From: Bacteroidota bacterium
GTDB taxonomy: Bacteria > Bacteroidota > Bacteroidia > Bacteroidales > UBA1556
NCBI GenBank assembly: GCA_003648395.1
Contig: QMPB01000170.1
Location: forward strand, 1 to 8,119
Length of the DNA: 8,119 bases
Direction of reading: 5' to 3'
The translations under genes and the position numbers were made by a program. This document shows, one piece after another, positions 1 through 6,116 of this stretch. The notes below the pieces were generated by a model, which made no database searches, was not told the DNA's origin, and was given only the letters and a program-made list of their open reading frames with translations. Positions within the stretch are counted from its first letter, which is position 1, and every line of letters starts with the position of its first letter.

Positions 1-68
1 ACAGAGAAGTTAAGCCTACCTGCGCCGATGATACTGCATTTAGTTGTGGGAAAGTAGGTCGTCGCCAC
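1..68 (+). rRNA. rrf: 5S ribosomal RNA, 3' part only
   Basis: The first bases match the second half of a bacterial 5S rRNA: AGAAGTTAAGCC (about 5-16), GCGCCGATGATACTGC (about 22-37) and GGGAAAGTAGGTCGTCGCC (48-66). About 40 nt of the 5' half lie outside the window. The GCGCCGATG-to-GTAGGTCGTCGCC wording is typical of Bacteroidota 5S. The gene is read rightward and is presumably the last gene of an rRNA operon, because a strong terminator follows within 10 nt. The exact 3' end (66-70) cannot be fixed without the 5' strand of helix I. Confidence 0.93.
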
Positions 69-76
69 AGACATAT

Positions 77-110
77 AGCCTCATTCTGGAAACAGGGTGG
101 GGCTTTTTTT
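77..110 (+). terminator. rRNA operon intrinsic terminator
   Basis: Positions 77-88 (AGCCTCATTCTG) pair with 93-104 (CAGGGTGGGGCT) in an uninterrupted 12-bp stem that uses four G-U pairs, closed by a GAAA tetraloop (89-92). A run of seven T follows at 104-110. It lies directly behind the 5S rRNA and should end the rRNA operon transcript. Confidence 0.92.
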
Positions 111-122
111 ATGCTCAAAAAA

Positions 123-175
123 AAGGCTAAAGGTTTGAAAACAAGGCTAAAAGCAAAAAAAATAACAAGGCTAAA
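123..175 (+). repeat. three AAGGCTAAA repeats in an A-rich spacer
   Basis: The 9-mer AAGGCTAAA occurs at 123-131, 143-151 and 167-175, separated by A-rich sequence, with period 20 then 24. It sits between the rRNA terminator and the degenerate second copy of the 5S tail. The core AGGCTA is complementary to TAGCCT in the left arm of both terminator hairpins (76-81 and 263-268). No function is known to me. It could be a worn tandem duplication or simple low-complexity sequence. Confidence 0.5.
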
Positions 176-181
176 GTAAAA

Positions 182-300
182 ATTTAGTTGTTCAAAAGTA
201 GGCCCTGGCGATAAATATTAGGATGCTGAGCCGATAGCGTCAGTATCATCACCACAGACATATAGCCTCATTCTGGAAATAGAGTGTGGCTTTCTTTATG
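182..300 (+). pseudogene. Degenerate duplicate of the 5S rRNA 3' tail and its terminator
   Basis: Positions 182-204 align without gaps to 38-60 inside the 5S gene: ATTTAGTTGT is identical, three bases differ, AAAGTAGG is identical. Positions 252-300 align to 65-113, the 5S end plus terminator, with four differences in 49. The two halves are separated by 43 bp absent from the real copy (about 209-251). The copied terminator keeps its GAAA loop and most of the stem (264-275 with 280-291) but has one T-T mismatch and a broken T run (TTTCTTT). This is a non-functional remnant, although the hairpin may still act as a weak back-up terminator. It probably arose by local duplication, or from loss of most of a second rRNA operon end. 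Confidence 0.8.
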
Positions 301-347
301 GAATTGTTTTAGATGAATTTATAAGAATGAGTTGTTTTAATGAAATG

Positions 348-1064
348 TTATATAACCTCTATTAATTGCATGAATTTTTTACGATAAAGTCCTCCAATTT
401 GAATTATTTTCATTTTATCTTCAATAAGTACCTCAGGATATTTTATGGAGAAAATCTTATCAATATTTACAATGAAACTTCTATGAGTACGAACGAATTG
501 ATGAGAAGGTAATGCTAATTCGATATCTTTCATAGTGGCATGTACTGTAAAGGCATTATTACGAGTGTAGATGCTTACATAATCTTTGCTGGCTTCAATG
601 TAATAGATATCATCAAGTCGAATCTTATTTAAACGATAGTCAGCTTTTACAAATATGTATTTTTTAGTGGAAGGCTCTAAAGTTCTAAGGGTAGTGTTCA
701 TATTATTAATGGTAGCTTTAATATTAAATGCAAGTTCATTATCATTTAATGGTTTATGCATAATTAGTTTAGCTTGTGAGGCTTTAACTTGGAAGTCATT
801 AAACTTATTACCACCATTTAATAGAATTACAGGAATAGCAAATTGGATATTAATATCATTAGTTGCATCATTTGCCGTATATTTCTCAGAAGAAAATAAA
901 TCCATTAATACAATGTCTACTTTGTTATTTTCAAGATAATCAATTGCTAATTTAGGTGTTGCAACCATTTTTACAACATCAAATCCCATTGCTGATAATC
1001 TATTTTGCAAAGCAACTTCTACATAAGTAGCTTCTTCTACTATTAATATTTTAAGTTTTGCCAT
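348..1064 (-). CDS. LytTR-family response regulator with atypical receiver
   Basis: A 238-residue two-domain transcription regulator of the LytR/AlgR class. Residues 4-125 form a CheY-like receiver: the first strand is LKILIVEE, the phospho-acceptor is D55 in DIVLMDL, and the conserved lysine-proline is K104-P105. Residues about 135-238 form a LytTR DNA-binding domain (FVKADYRLNKI, YYIEASKDYVSIYT, FVRTHRSFIVNIDKI). The receiver departs from consensus: the acidic pair is E10-E11, and the usual Thr/Ser after strand 4 is N83 (ILLNGG). Phosphorylation may therefore be weak or altered. Such regulators normally pair with a 5TM or 7TM sensor kinase (LytS or YehU type), but none is in the window, so the partner must be elsewhere. 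It follows ubiX by 77 bp and has a possible promoter of its own at 1110-1117. No Shine-Dalgarno sequence precedes the ATG. The gene runs head-on into the rRNA operon. Targets are unknown. Confidence 0.9.
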   Translation of the reverse strand: MAKLKILIVEEATYVEVALQNRLSAMGFDVVKMVATPKLAIDYLENNKVDIVLMDLFSSEKYTANDATNDINIQFAIPVILLNGGNKFNDFQVKASQAKLIMHKPLNDNELAFNIKATINNMNTTLRTLEPSTKKYIFVKADYRLNKIRLDDIYYIEASKDYVSIYTRNNAFTVHATMKDIELALPSHQFVRTHRSFIVNIDKIFSIKYPEVLIEDKMKIIQIGGLYRKKFMQLIEVI

Positions 1065-1109
1065 GATGATATTTTGACTTTATTTTGTTATGTAATGATA
1101 TTATATCGA

Positions 1110-1117
1110 CAAAGATA
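1110..1117 (-). promoter_or_regulatory. Possible -7 promoter box of the lytTR gene
   Basis: On the minus strand the octamer TATCTTTG fits the Bacteroidota sigma-A -7 consensus TAnnTTTG. It would start transcription about 40 nt before the ATG at 1064. No convincing -33 TTTG box is visible about 20 nt upstream, so this rests on one element. Confidence 0.4.
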
Positions 1118-1141
1118 GTAAATTTATAGATTAAGTATTAA

Positions 1142-1708
1142 TTACTCTCCCCATTTATAACCATTAATGTCAATGCCTAATAATGCAAGAGCTCTTAATA
1201 CTACAGTGTCAACTAATTCTGTAATGTTTTCTGGTTTAGAATAAAAGGAAGGTGTCGCTGGAAGAATAATAGCTCCAGCTTCGGTTAGCTGGGTCATATT
1301 ACGCAAGTGAATTAGATTATAAGGAGTTTCTCTAGCAACGATTATTAGTTTCTTACGTTCTTTGAGCATAACATCAGCAGCTCGGCTAATTAAATCATTA
1401 GATATTCCATTAGAAATCCGCCCAATACTACCCATTGATGCAGGACATATTATCATAGCATCATATTTTGCAGAACCACTAGCAAAAGGTGCGTAAAAAT
1501 CATTAGGGGTATATATCTTTTGGCTAATCTCCTTTTTAGGATTACTCTCTAATTCATGTAACCAAACATCTTGAGCATTTTTTGAAAAAACTATGTCAAA
1601 ATCATTGAATTGCTCAGAATATTTTTCTAAGTAATAAATAATACGTTGTGCATATATTGAACCACTTGCTCCAGTTATTGCTAAAACTATTTTTGATGAT
1701 TTATTCAT
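1142..1708 (-). CDS. ubiX: Flavin prenyltransferase UbiX
   Basis: A 188-residue protein of the UbiX/Pad1 family, close to the usual length. The enzyme joins a dimethylallyl group from dimethylallyl phosphate to reduced FMN, giving the prenylated-FMN cofactor used by UbiD-type decarboxylases. Visible motifs are the flavin-binding GASG (13-16), CPASMG (88-93), the helix GRISNGISNDLISRAADVML, and RETP (126-129). R109, K116, E127, Y156 and R172 have the same mutual spacing as the dimethylallyl-phosphate-binding residues I recall from Pseudomonas UbiX (R122, K129, E140, Y169, R185), so the active site looks complete. The protein has no signal peptide and is cytoplasmic. A terminator at 1741-1799 separates it from the upstream regulator gene, and the lytTR gene follows after 77 bp. 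No ubiD is present in the window, so the client enzyme is encoded elsewhere. The ATG is the only start that keeps the first beta strand intact. Confidence 0.95.
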   Translation of the reverse strand: MNKSSKIVLAITGASGSIYAQRIIYYLEKYSEQFNDFDIVFSKNAQDVWLHELESNPKKEISQKIYTPNDFYAPFASGSAKYDAMIICPASMGSIGRISNGISNDLISRAADVMLKERKKLIIVARETPYNLIHLRNMTQLTEAGAIILPATPSFYSKPENITELVDTVVLRALALLGIDINGYKWGE

Positions 1709-1712
1709 TATA

Positions 1713-1720
1713 CAAAGCTA
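1713..1720 (-). promoter_or_regulatory. Possible -7 promoter box abutting the ubiX start
   Basis: The minus strand reads TAGCTTTG, a match to TAnnTTTG, ending only 4 nt before the ubiX ATG. If used, transcription would begin at or within the first codon, giving a leaderless mRNA. No -33 TTG sits at the usual 19-21 nt; the nearest, in AGTTGTTT, is about 30 nt upstream of the box. Confidence 0.3.
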
Positions 1721-1740
1721 ATAAAATTGAATTGTAATAT

Positions 1741-1799
1741 AAAAAAAAACAACTATCCTTAATAGTGAATTAATAACTATTTATATAAGGAAGTTGTTT
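1741..1799 (-). terminator. Intrinsic terminator of the Crp/Fnr-type gene
   Basis: On the minus strand AAACAACT (1799-1792) pairs with AGTTGTTT (1754-1747). The stem continues as TCCTTA against TAAGGA with one bulged T. The apical part AATAGT/ACTATT forms a further 6-bp stem. The A run at 1741-1749 becomes a T tract directly after the hairpin in the minus direction. It lies 25 bp behind the stop codon at 1824, so it ends that transcript before ubiX. Confidence 0.85.
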
Positions 1800-1823
1800 A
1801 AATATTTTTTGAAATTAATTATT

Positions 1824-2510
1824 CTAACCTAAATCTCTTATCTTTTTAAGTAAATCTATATTTATAATTTCAACATACTTACTGCTAAGGTTTATCACAC
1901 CGTCTTTTTTGAATTCAGACATTATCCTTATAACATTTTCTGGTGTCATATCTATCATTTCAGCAATCTCTTTACGTGACATTGGTAAGTTAAACTCTAA
2001 TGAATTAAAGTAAGATTCCGAAAAATCAACAAGAATAAGAGCTATTCGCCCTCTTAAATTTTTGCTATTAATTGAATATGTATGATTAATAATATCGTCA
2101 GCAGTATTACTTATATATCGTAAGATATCAAGCGAAAATTCACCATTTTCTCTTAACATATTGCGCATAACACCTAAATCTATTCTGCATACTTGGCTGT
2201 CAACTAATGCTGTAATAGTATATTCGTAAATATCTTTAGATAATACGGATAACAAACTAATAAAATCATTTGGACGAGCAATAGTAATTATTTGTTCCTT
2301 GCCTTTAATACCTATTTTTTGTAATTTAACTAATCCTTCAGTCAAGTAAATAAATTCTCTAATAAGTTCACCAGCATTAACAATTATTGCTCCTTTTTCA
2401 ATGTTAGTAGTTTTCTTATTCTTATATATTGTTTCTAATTGTTCATCCGATAATTTATCAAATAGATGAGATCTGAATTTGCAATTTTTACATGTTTGAT
2501 TTAACTCCAT
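1824..2510 (-). CDS. Crp/Fnr-family transcriptional regulator
   Basis: A 228-residue protein of the usual length for this family. Residues about 20-130 form the cyclic-nucleotide-binding-like beta barrel (IIVNAGELIREFIYLTEGLV, then PNDFISLLSVL). A long dimer helix (about 124-148) follows, then a winged helix-turn-helix at 175-206 with recognition helix TPENVIRIMSEF. E191 and R195 sit at the base-reading positions of Fnr (E209, R213) and Crp (E181, R185). The N-terminus has a CxxC pair (C7, C10), and one more cysteine lies at C108. Four-cysteine Fnr proteins hold a 4Fe-4S cluster; with only three cysteines here, an Fnr-type oxygen-sensing cluster is uncertain, and the Crp arginine-serine cAMP signature is not seen. 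The effector is therefore unknown. It is a single-gene unit, with a possible promoter at 2556-2563 and a terminator at 1741-1799. Confidence 0.92.
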   Translation of the reverse strand: MELNQTCKNCKFRSHLFDKLSDEQLETIYKNKKTTNIEKGAIIVNAGELIREFIYLTEGLVKLQKIGIKGKEQIITIARPNDFISLLSVLSKDIYEYTITALVDSQVCRIDLGVMRNMLRENGEFSLDILRYISNTADDIINHTYSINSKNLRGRIALILVDFSESYFNSLEFNLPMSRKEIAEMIDMTPENVIRIMSEFKKDGVINLSSKYVEIINIDLLKKIRDLG

Positions 2511-2555
2511 TTTTAGTGTATTTAAAATTATTATATCATCACGTTATTTATTTCA

Positions 2556-2563
2556 CAAATATA
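2556..2563 (-). promoter_or_regulatory. Possible -7 promoter box of the Crp/Fnr-type gene
   Basis: The minus strand reads TATATTTG, matching TAnnTTTG, 45 nt upstream of the ATG at 2510. A -33 TTTG at the expected spacing is not evident. The TTTGTGAAAT flank resembles half of a Crp/Fnr site, but the other half is missing. Confidence 0.45.
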
Positions 2564-2659
2564 AGTAAAAAATGATATTATTTATATTTTGAAAAATAAA
2601 ATAATAAAAGTTATAATTATCTTATTAATACAGTCCTTAAATACTTAATTATCATATTG

Positions 2660-2694
2660 TAATAAATATTAGTGTTGCAGAGTAATATTTATTA
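2660..2694. repeat. Perfect 12-bp inverted repeat with 11-nt loop
   Basis: TAATAAATATTA (2660-2671) is the exact reverse complement of TAATATTTATTA (2683-2694); the loop is GTGTTGCAGAG. It lies about 50-85 nt behind the TPR gene stop. There is no U tract after it in the minus direction, so it is a poor intrinsic terminator. It might stabilise the 3' end of the dnaX-TPR mRNA or be a protein-binding site. Confidence 0.6.
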
Positions 2695-2743
2695 TATACG
2701 ACTATTTAGAAAATAATTAGAAATATAGTGGTTTAAAATGGCT

Positions 2744-4255
2744 CTATTTATCTAATCTAGTTAAACCAGCTTTTGCTTTTTGTGTAATGCCATTTTCATA
2801 TTCATTAAAATCAAGCTCAAGAATTAGCTCATACATTTGTTGAGCATCCTCTGTTCTTCCAGTTTTTTCATAATAGTAGCCAAGTTGTAAAGCAGATTTT
2901 GCTGCATAATAGTATTTCATATCCTTAGACATTGATATAGTAAGCTTATAGTACTTTTCTGCCTTTATTGGTTTATTACTTTCATCGTATATCCGTCCAA
3001 GTCTATAGAAATATTCAATATTGTTTCGTCCACTCTTATAATTATTTAGTTCTTTTCCTTCTTCAATAACTTTTTCTGCTTTCTTATAATACCCTCCATC
3101 AAATAAAAGCCTGCTTCTTAATAAATATATATTTGGAACCACACCTGAATTAGCTTCAATTTCTGCTTGTTTATCGGAATCATAAAACCCATCATCAAGC
3201 ATTTTAATAATATCTATTTCTGATTGATAAGAATTTAGGTCTGCATTTATAAGTCTCGACCAAGCTAATTTCTGGTGTGATGCTGCTTTGTAGTTATTTC
3301 CGGGGTATATATTTATATATTTATTGAAATAAATTTCTGCTTCCAAGTCTTTTTTATATAGTAAGCTCTGTCCATATATATAATTTAGATAACAGAACCG
3401 ATTACTTACATCTTTATTTTTTGTTTTTACAATATCTAATGCCTCTATTACTTCTTTATTGTGTTTATGGTGTTGATAAAATGACGCTTTCGAAAATAGA
3501 TATATTAGATTATTTGAGTATTTTTCATTGTATTCTTCATTGTTAAATATTTCTTTAAGTAGTTTATTCTTATCCTCTCTAATGGAGAAGTTGTCGCTTA
3601 AAAAAGTGTATATTAATATATTCTCAACAAATAGATGATTTTCATTTTCATTGTTCTGAGAAGACAATAGTGATTTTGTAATATCATTAAAGCCTTGATT
3701 GATGTCTCCATATAAACCAAGAATACTTAAACCCCAATTATAAGCCTTGGGTATGCTCCCTATTGTTACTGATATAGCTCCTCTTGATTTGTAATTTGGC
3801 ATAAAATCTGGAAAATATTTTATATTATCAATATTGGTATTATATGCTTTTTTAAATAAATAAATAGATGATAAATAGTTTCTTTGTATTGCTTCTGAAA
3901 TGGATTCTATTAAATAGATATCAGCAAGAAAGTAGTATTTATACGGGTTGTCATTATTTTCTGCCATAATTTTATCTACACTTATAGAACGATATTTTTT
4001 AAATTCTTTTAAAGAATTCGAACTTCCTATAGTTGCATATTGTAAGAAATAGGAATAGGTTCTAATATAATCAACGACTACATTATTAGGATTTATTTTG
4101 GCTTCTTTTGCTAATAATAAATCTACTTTTTCGTAGTCAAGAGCAAAAGTATACTCAAAAATATTCTTACAATTCTCATTATAATCAATTATAGCAAAAG
4201 TGCTATTTGTAATAGAAAATAATAATAAAAGAATAAGTAAAGTTCTGTTTCTCAT
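2744..4255 (-). CDS. Exported TPR-repeat protein of unknown function
   Basis: A 503-residue protein I cannot name. Residues 1-21 are a signal peptide: the basic start MRNR, a run of leucines and isoleucines, then probable cleavage after STFA. The mature part is helical throughout, with clear TPR-like units near the C-terminus at about 374-403 (YYKKAEKVIEEG), 411-442 (FYRLGRIYDESNKPIKAEKYY) and 449-482 (ALQLGYYYEKTGRTEDAQQMY). Weaker helical repeats fill 30-350. The segment around 151-192, with IGSIPKAYNW and GLYGDINQG, looks like a conserved motif of related Bacteroidota TPR proteins, from memory only. There is no lipobox, catalytic motif or membrane anchor, so it is probably periplasmic and scaffolds other proteins. 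It starts 16 bp behind dnaX and is almost certainly co-transcribed with it, although no functional tie to replication is apparent. The ATG gives a complete signal peptide; no Shine-Dalgarno is seen. Confidence 0.85.
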   Translation of the reverse strand: MRNRTLLILLLLFSITNSTFAIIDYNENCKNIFEYTFALDYEKVDLLLAKEAKINPNNVVVDYIRTYSYFLQYATIGSSNSLKEFKKYRSISVDKIMAENNDNPYKYYFLADIYLIESISEAIQRNYLSSIYLFKKAYNTNIDNIKYFPDFMPNYKSRGAISVTIGSIPKAYNWGLSILGLYGDINQGFNDITKSLLSSQNNENENHLFVENILIYTFLSDNFSIREDKNKLLKEIFNNEEYNEKYSNNLIYLFSKASFYQHHKHNKEVIEALDIVKTKNKDVSNRFCYLNYIYGQSLLYKKDLEAEIYFNKYINIYPGNNYKAASHQKLAWSRLINADLNSYQSEIDIIKMLDDGFYDSDKQAEIEANSGVVPNIYLLRSRLLFDGGYYKKAEKVIEEGKELNNYKSGRNNIEYFYRLGRIYDESNKPIKAEKYYKLTISMSKDMKYYYAAKSALQLGYYYEKTGRTEDAQQMYELILELDFNEYENGITQKAKAGLTRLDK

Positions 4256-4271
4256 TTAGTGGTTAGTTTGC

Positions 4272-6059
4272 TTATGCTTTGAAATCTAAATCCAATTGTT
4301 TACGTAAATTATCTAATTCTGGATTAATTTCCATCATTTCATTATAGTGATCCTTACTAGTTTTATTTATTACTGTTTCTAGTTCTACAACTTTTGAAAT
4401 AATCGATATTTGTTTGTTATTTAGCTCTTTCTTTAAAAATAATAATAGCTCATATTTAAAGTCAATATCGTTCATTGCTTCGCTAGCAAAAGTTATTTCT
4501 ACTTCATTATTAGGATTTAGTTTTATGTTTTTAGTTGATAATATGGCAGCATAAACTGGCTTTTCTTTAGTAATTAAGTCGCGATATTTATTTACAACAT
4601 GTAAAAGCTCATCATTGCTAACTTCTTTTTCTACATTATTAAAAGTTTCTAGCAAAGCATCCCCTTGATTAATTGCCTCTTTTTCTAAACTATCTTTTAA
4701 GCCTTCTTTTAAACTTATTCCTCGAGATTTACCTCTCCTCTTAAGCTTAGTCAGCTTGTTATCAGAGGTTTTCTCAGAAATTTGTTCATTAGTTGTAGGT
4801 TTACTTTCTTCTTTTTTATTAATTATTACTTTAGGTTCTTCAATAATATTGTTTTGAGGAATTTCTTCTTCTGCTATTTTTGGTTTAGGTGTATTATACG
4901 AAGCTTTGCTTACTTCAATATTTTTTTTTTCTGGCAAAGTAGCAACTTCTTCTTTCTCAAATGGCTTTTCAAGCTTACACATCTTCATAAGGTTTAGCTC
5001 AATAAGGAGTCTTTTGTCTGATGATTGCTTGTATTCAATATCAACTTTAGTGCATAAATCCAAAGCAAAAATAAGAAACTTAATACTGCAATATTTGGCT
5101 TGCTCAGCATAATGTTTTTTAATACTGTCGCTAGTTTCAAATAAATCTGCCGTTTGCGAATCTTTACTTACTAATAAATTACGCATATGGCTAGCTAGCC
5201 CATTTACAAAATGTAATCCATCAAATCCTTTATTAGTAATGTCATTATATACATTTAATGTAGTTGGAATATCGCCTCTTAAAAAATGATCTATTAACTT
5301 AAAATAATACTCTACATCAAGTATATTTAAGTTATCAATAGTGTCCTGATAAGAAATGTTTTTGCCAGTATAGCTAACTATCTGGTCAAAAATAGAAAGG
5401 GCATCTCGCATGGCTCCATCAGCTTTCTGAGCCATAGTAAGTAATGCCGTTTCATCAGCCTTAATCCCTTCACTTTTTGCGACATAAGCAAGGTAGGCAG
5501 CAGTGTCTTTAACGGTAATTCTATTGAAATCATATATCTGACAACGAGATAAAATAGTAGGGATTATTTTATGTTTTTCAGTTGTTGCAAGAATAAATTT
5601 TGCGTAAGATGGGGGTTCTTCAAGAGTTTTTAAGAAGGCGTTGAAAGCTGCTTGTGAAAGCATATGTACCTCATCAATAATATACACTTTATACTCGCCA
5701 ACTTGTGGTGGAACTCTCACTTGCTCTACCAATCTTCGTATGTCATCAACTGAGTTGTTAGATGCAGCATCAAGTTCATGAATATTAAAAGAGTTTTGTT
5801 GATTAAAAGAAACGCATGACTCGCATTTGTCGCATGGTTCTAATGTTTCTTTATTAAGATTCTCGCAATTTATAGTTTTTGCAAATATACGTGCACAGGT
5901 AGTTTTTCCAACTCCACGCGGACCAGTAAAAAGAAACGCTTGAGCCAAATGGTTATTTTTAATGGCGTTTTTAAGAGTTGATGTTATACTCTTTTGCCCC
6001 ACTACTGCATCAAATGTTACAGGTCTATATTTACGTGCCGATACAATAAAATTATCCAT
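4272..6059 (-). CDS. dnaX: DNA polymerase III subunit tau (and probably gamma)
   Basis: A 595-residue clamp-loader ATPase that helps load the beta sliding clamp and, in its long tau form, links the polymerase to the replisome. Domain I carries Walker A GPRGVGKT (46-53), a zinc module with C65, C76, C79 and C82, Walker B IIDEVH (127-132), sensor 1 in ATTE (158-161), the SRC arginine finger R172, and sensor 2 GAMRDA (215-220). The lid and collar domains extend to about residue 365. A low-complexity Lys/Glu-rich linker (about 365-450) precedes a C-terminal tau domain (about 480-565, YAAILSTKN and VEITFASEAMND). Ten A residues at codons 377-380 (4930-4921) are a probable slippage site: either shifted frame stops at once, giving a 381- or 382-residue gamma-like product. 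The TPR gene follows by 16 bp. A possible promoter and a strong hairpin precede the ATG. The start is set by the family N-terminus FIVSARKYRP. Confidence 0.97.
   Translation of the reverse strand: MDNFIVSARKYRPVTFDAVVGQKSITSTLKNAIKNNHLAQAFLFTGPRGVGKTTCARIFAKTINCENLNKETLEPCDKCESCVSFNQQNSFNIHELDAASNNSVDDIRRLVEQVRVPPQVGEYKVYIIDEVHMLSQAAFNAFLKTLEEPPSYAKFILATTEKHKIIPTILSRCQIYDFNRITVKDTAAYLAYVAKSEGIKADETALLTMAQKADGAMRDALSIFDQIVSYTGKNISYQDTIDNLNILDVEYYFKLIDHFLRGDIPTTLNVYNDITNKGFDGLHFVNGLASHMRNLLVSKDSQTADLFETSDSIKKHYAEQAKYCSIKFLIFALDLCTKVDIEYKQSSDKRLLIELNLMKMCKLEKPFEKEEVATLPEKKNIEVSKASYNTPKPKIAEEEIPQNNIIEEPKVIINKKEESKPTTNEQISEKTSDNKLTKLKRRGKSRGISLKEGLKDSLEKEAINQGDALLETFNNVEKEVSNDELLHVVNKYRDLITKEKPVYAAILSTKNIKLNPNNEVEITFASEAMNDIDFKYELLLFLKKELNNKQISIISKVVELETVINKTSKDHYNEMMEINPELDNLRKQLDLDFKA
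4910..4931 (-). promoter_or_regulatory. A10 slippage site with stops in both shifted frames
   Basis: On the minus strand, codons 377-380 of dnaX read GAA AAA AAA AAT: ten A in a row (4930-4921). Gaining one A, or a -1 ribosomal shift, leads to TAT then TGA (4917-4915). Losing one A leads to ATA TTG AAG then TAA (4912-4910). The site lies just past the clamp-loader core, where gamma ends in other bacteria. Thermus dnaX makes gamma from a similar A run by transcriptional slippage. Use of the site here is inferred. Confidence 0.65.
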
Positions 6060-6082
6060 ACTGCTTGATTATTAGCTATTAA

Positions 6083-6116
6083 TGATTCCTATTATTTTCT
6101 AAAATAATAGGAATCA
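6083..6116. repeat. Perfect 16-bp hairpin upstream of dnaX
   Basis: TGATTCCTATTATTTT (6083-6098) is the exact reverse complement of 6101-6116, leaving a two-base centre CT. It begins 23 nt before the dnaX ATG and partly overlaps the possible -7 box at 6115-6122. It would therefore lie at the 5' end of the dnaX transcript, or form an operator. It has no T tract toward dnaX. Reading rightward it is followed by A-rich sequence, so it is not an intrinsic terminator in either direction. Confidence 0.75.

Larger units (their letters stand above)
2511..2743. other. AT-rich intergenic region between the TPR gene and the Crp/Fnr-type gene
   Basis: This 233-bp gap holds the possible promoter of the Crp/Fnr-type gene (2556-2563) and a perfect 12-bp inverted repeat (2660-2694). 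I see no open frame, tRNA or clear U-tailed terminator for the TPR gene. Confidence 0.6.

Noticed and set aside
264..291. Second 5S-type hairpin as a bidirectional terminator also serving the lytTR gene
   Set aside because: Read on the minus strand the hairpin is followed by ATATGTCTG, with no T tract, so it is not a convincing terminator for that gene.
655..939. Open frame on the plus strand, 94 codons
   Set aside because: It lies wholly antisense to the lytTR gene, has no recognisable domain, and its sequence is what the mirrored codons of that gene produce.
2535..2560. Crp/Fnr-type operator upstream of the crp/fnr-like gene
   Set aside because: A TGTGA half-site exists on the minus strand, but no matching half lies at the required spacing.
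4803..4830. Second slippery site in dnaX at the A6 run (AAT AAA AAA GAA)
   Set aside because: The run is short and not in the X-XXY-YYZ register, so it does not form the A-AAA-AAG heptamer; the A10 tract is far stronger.
4782..5112. Two overlapping plus-strand open frames, rich in Phe and Ser
   Set aside because: Both are antisense to the dnaX linker region; the Phe/Ser richness mirrors Lys/Glu codons on the real strand.
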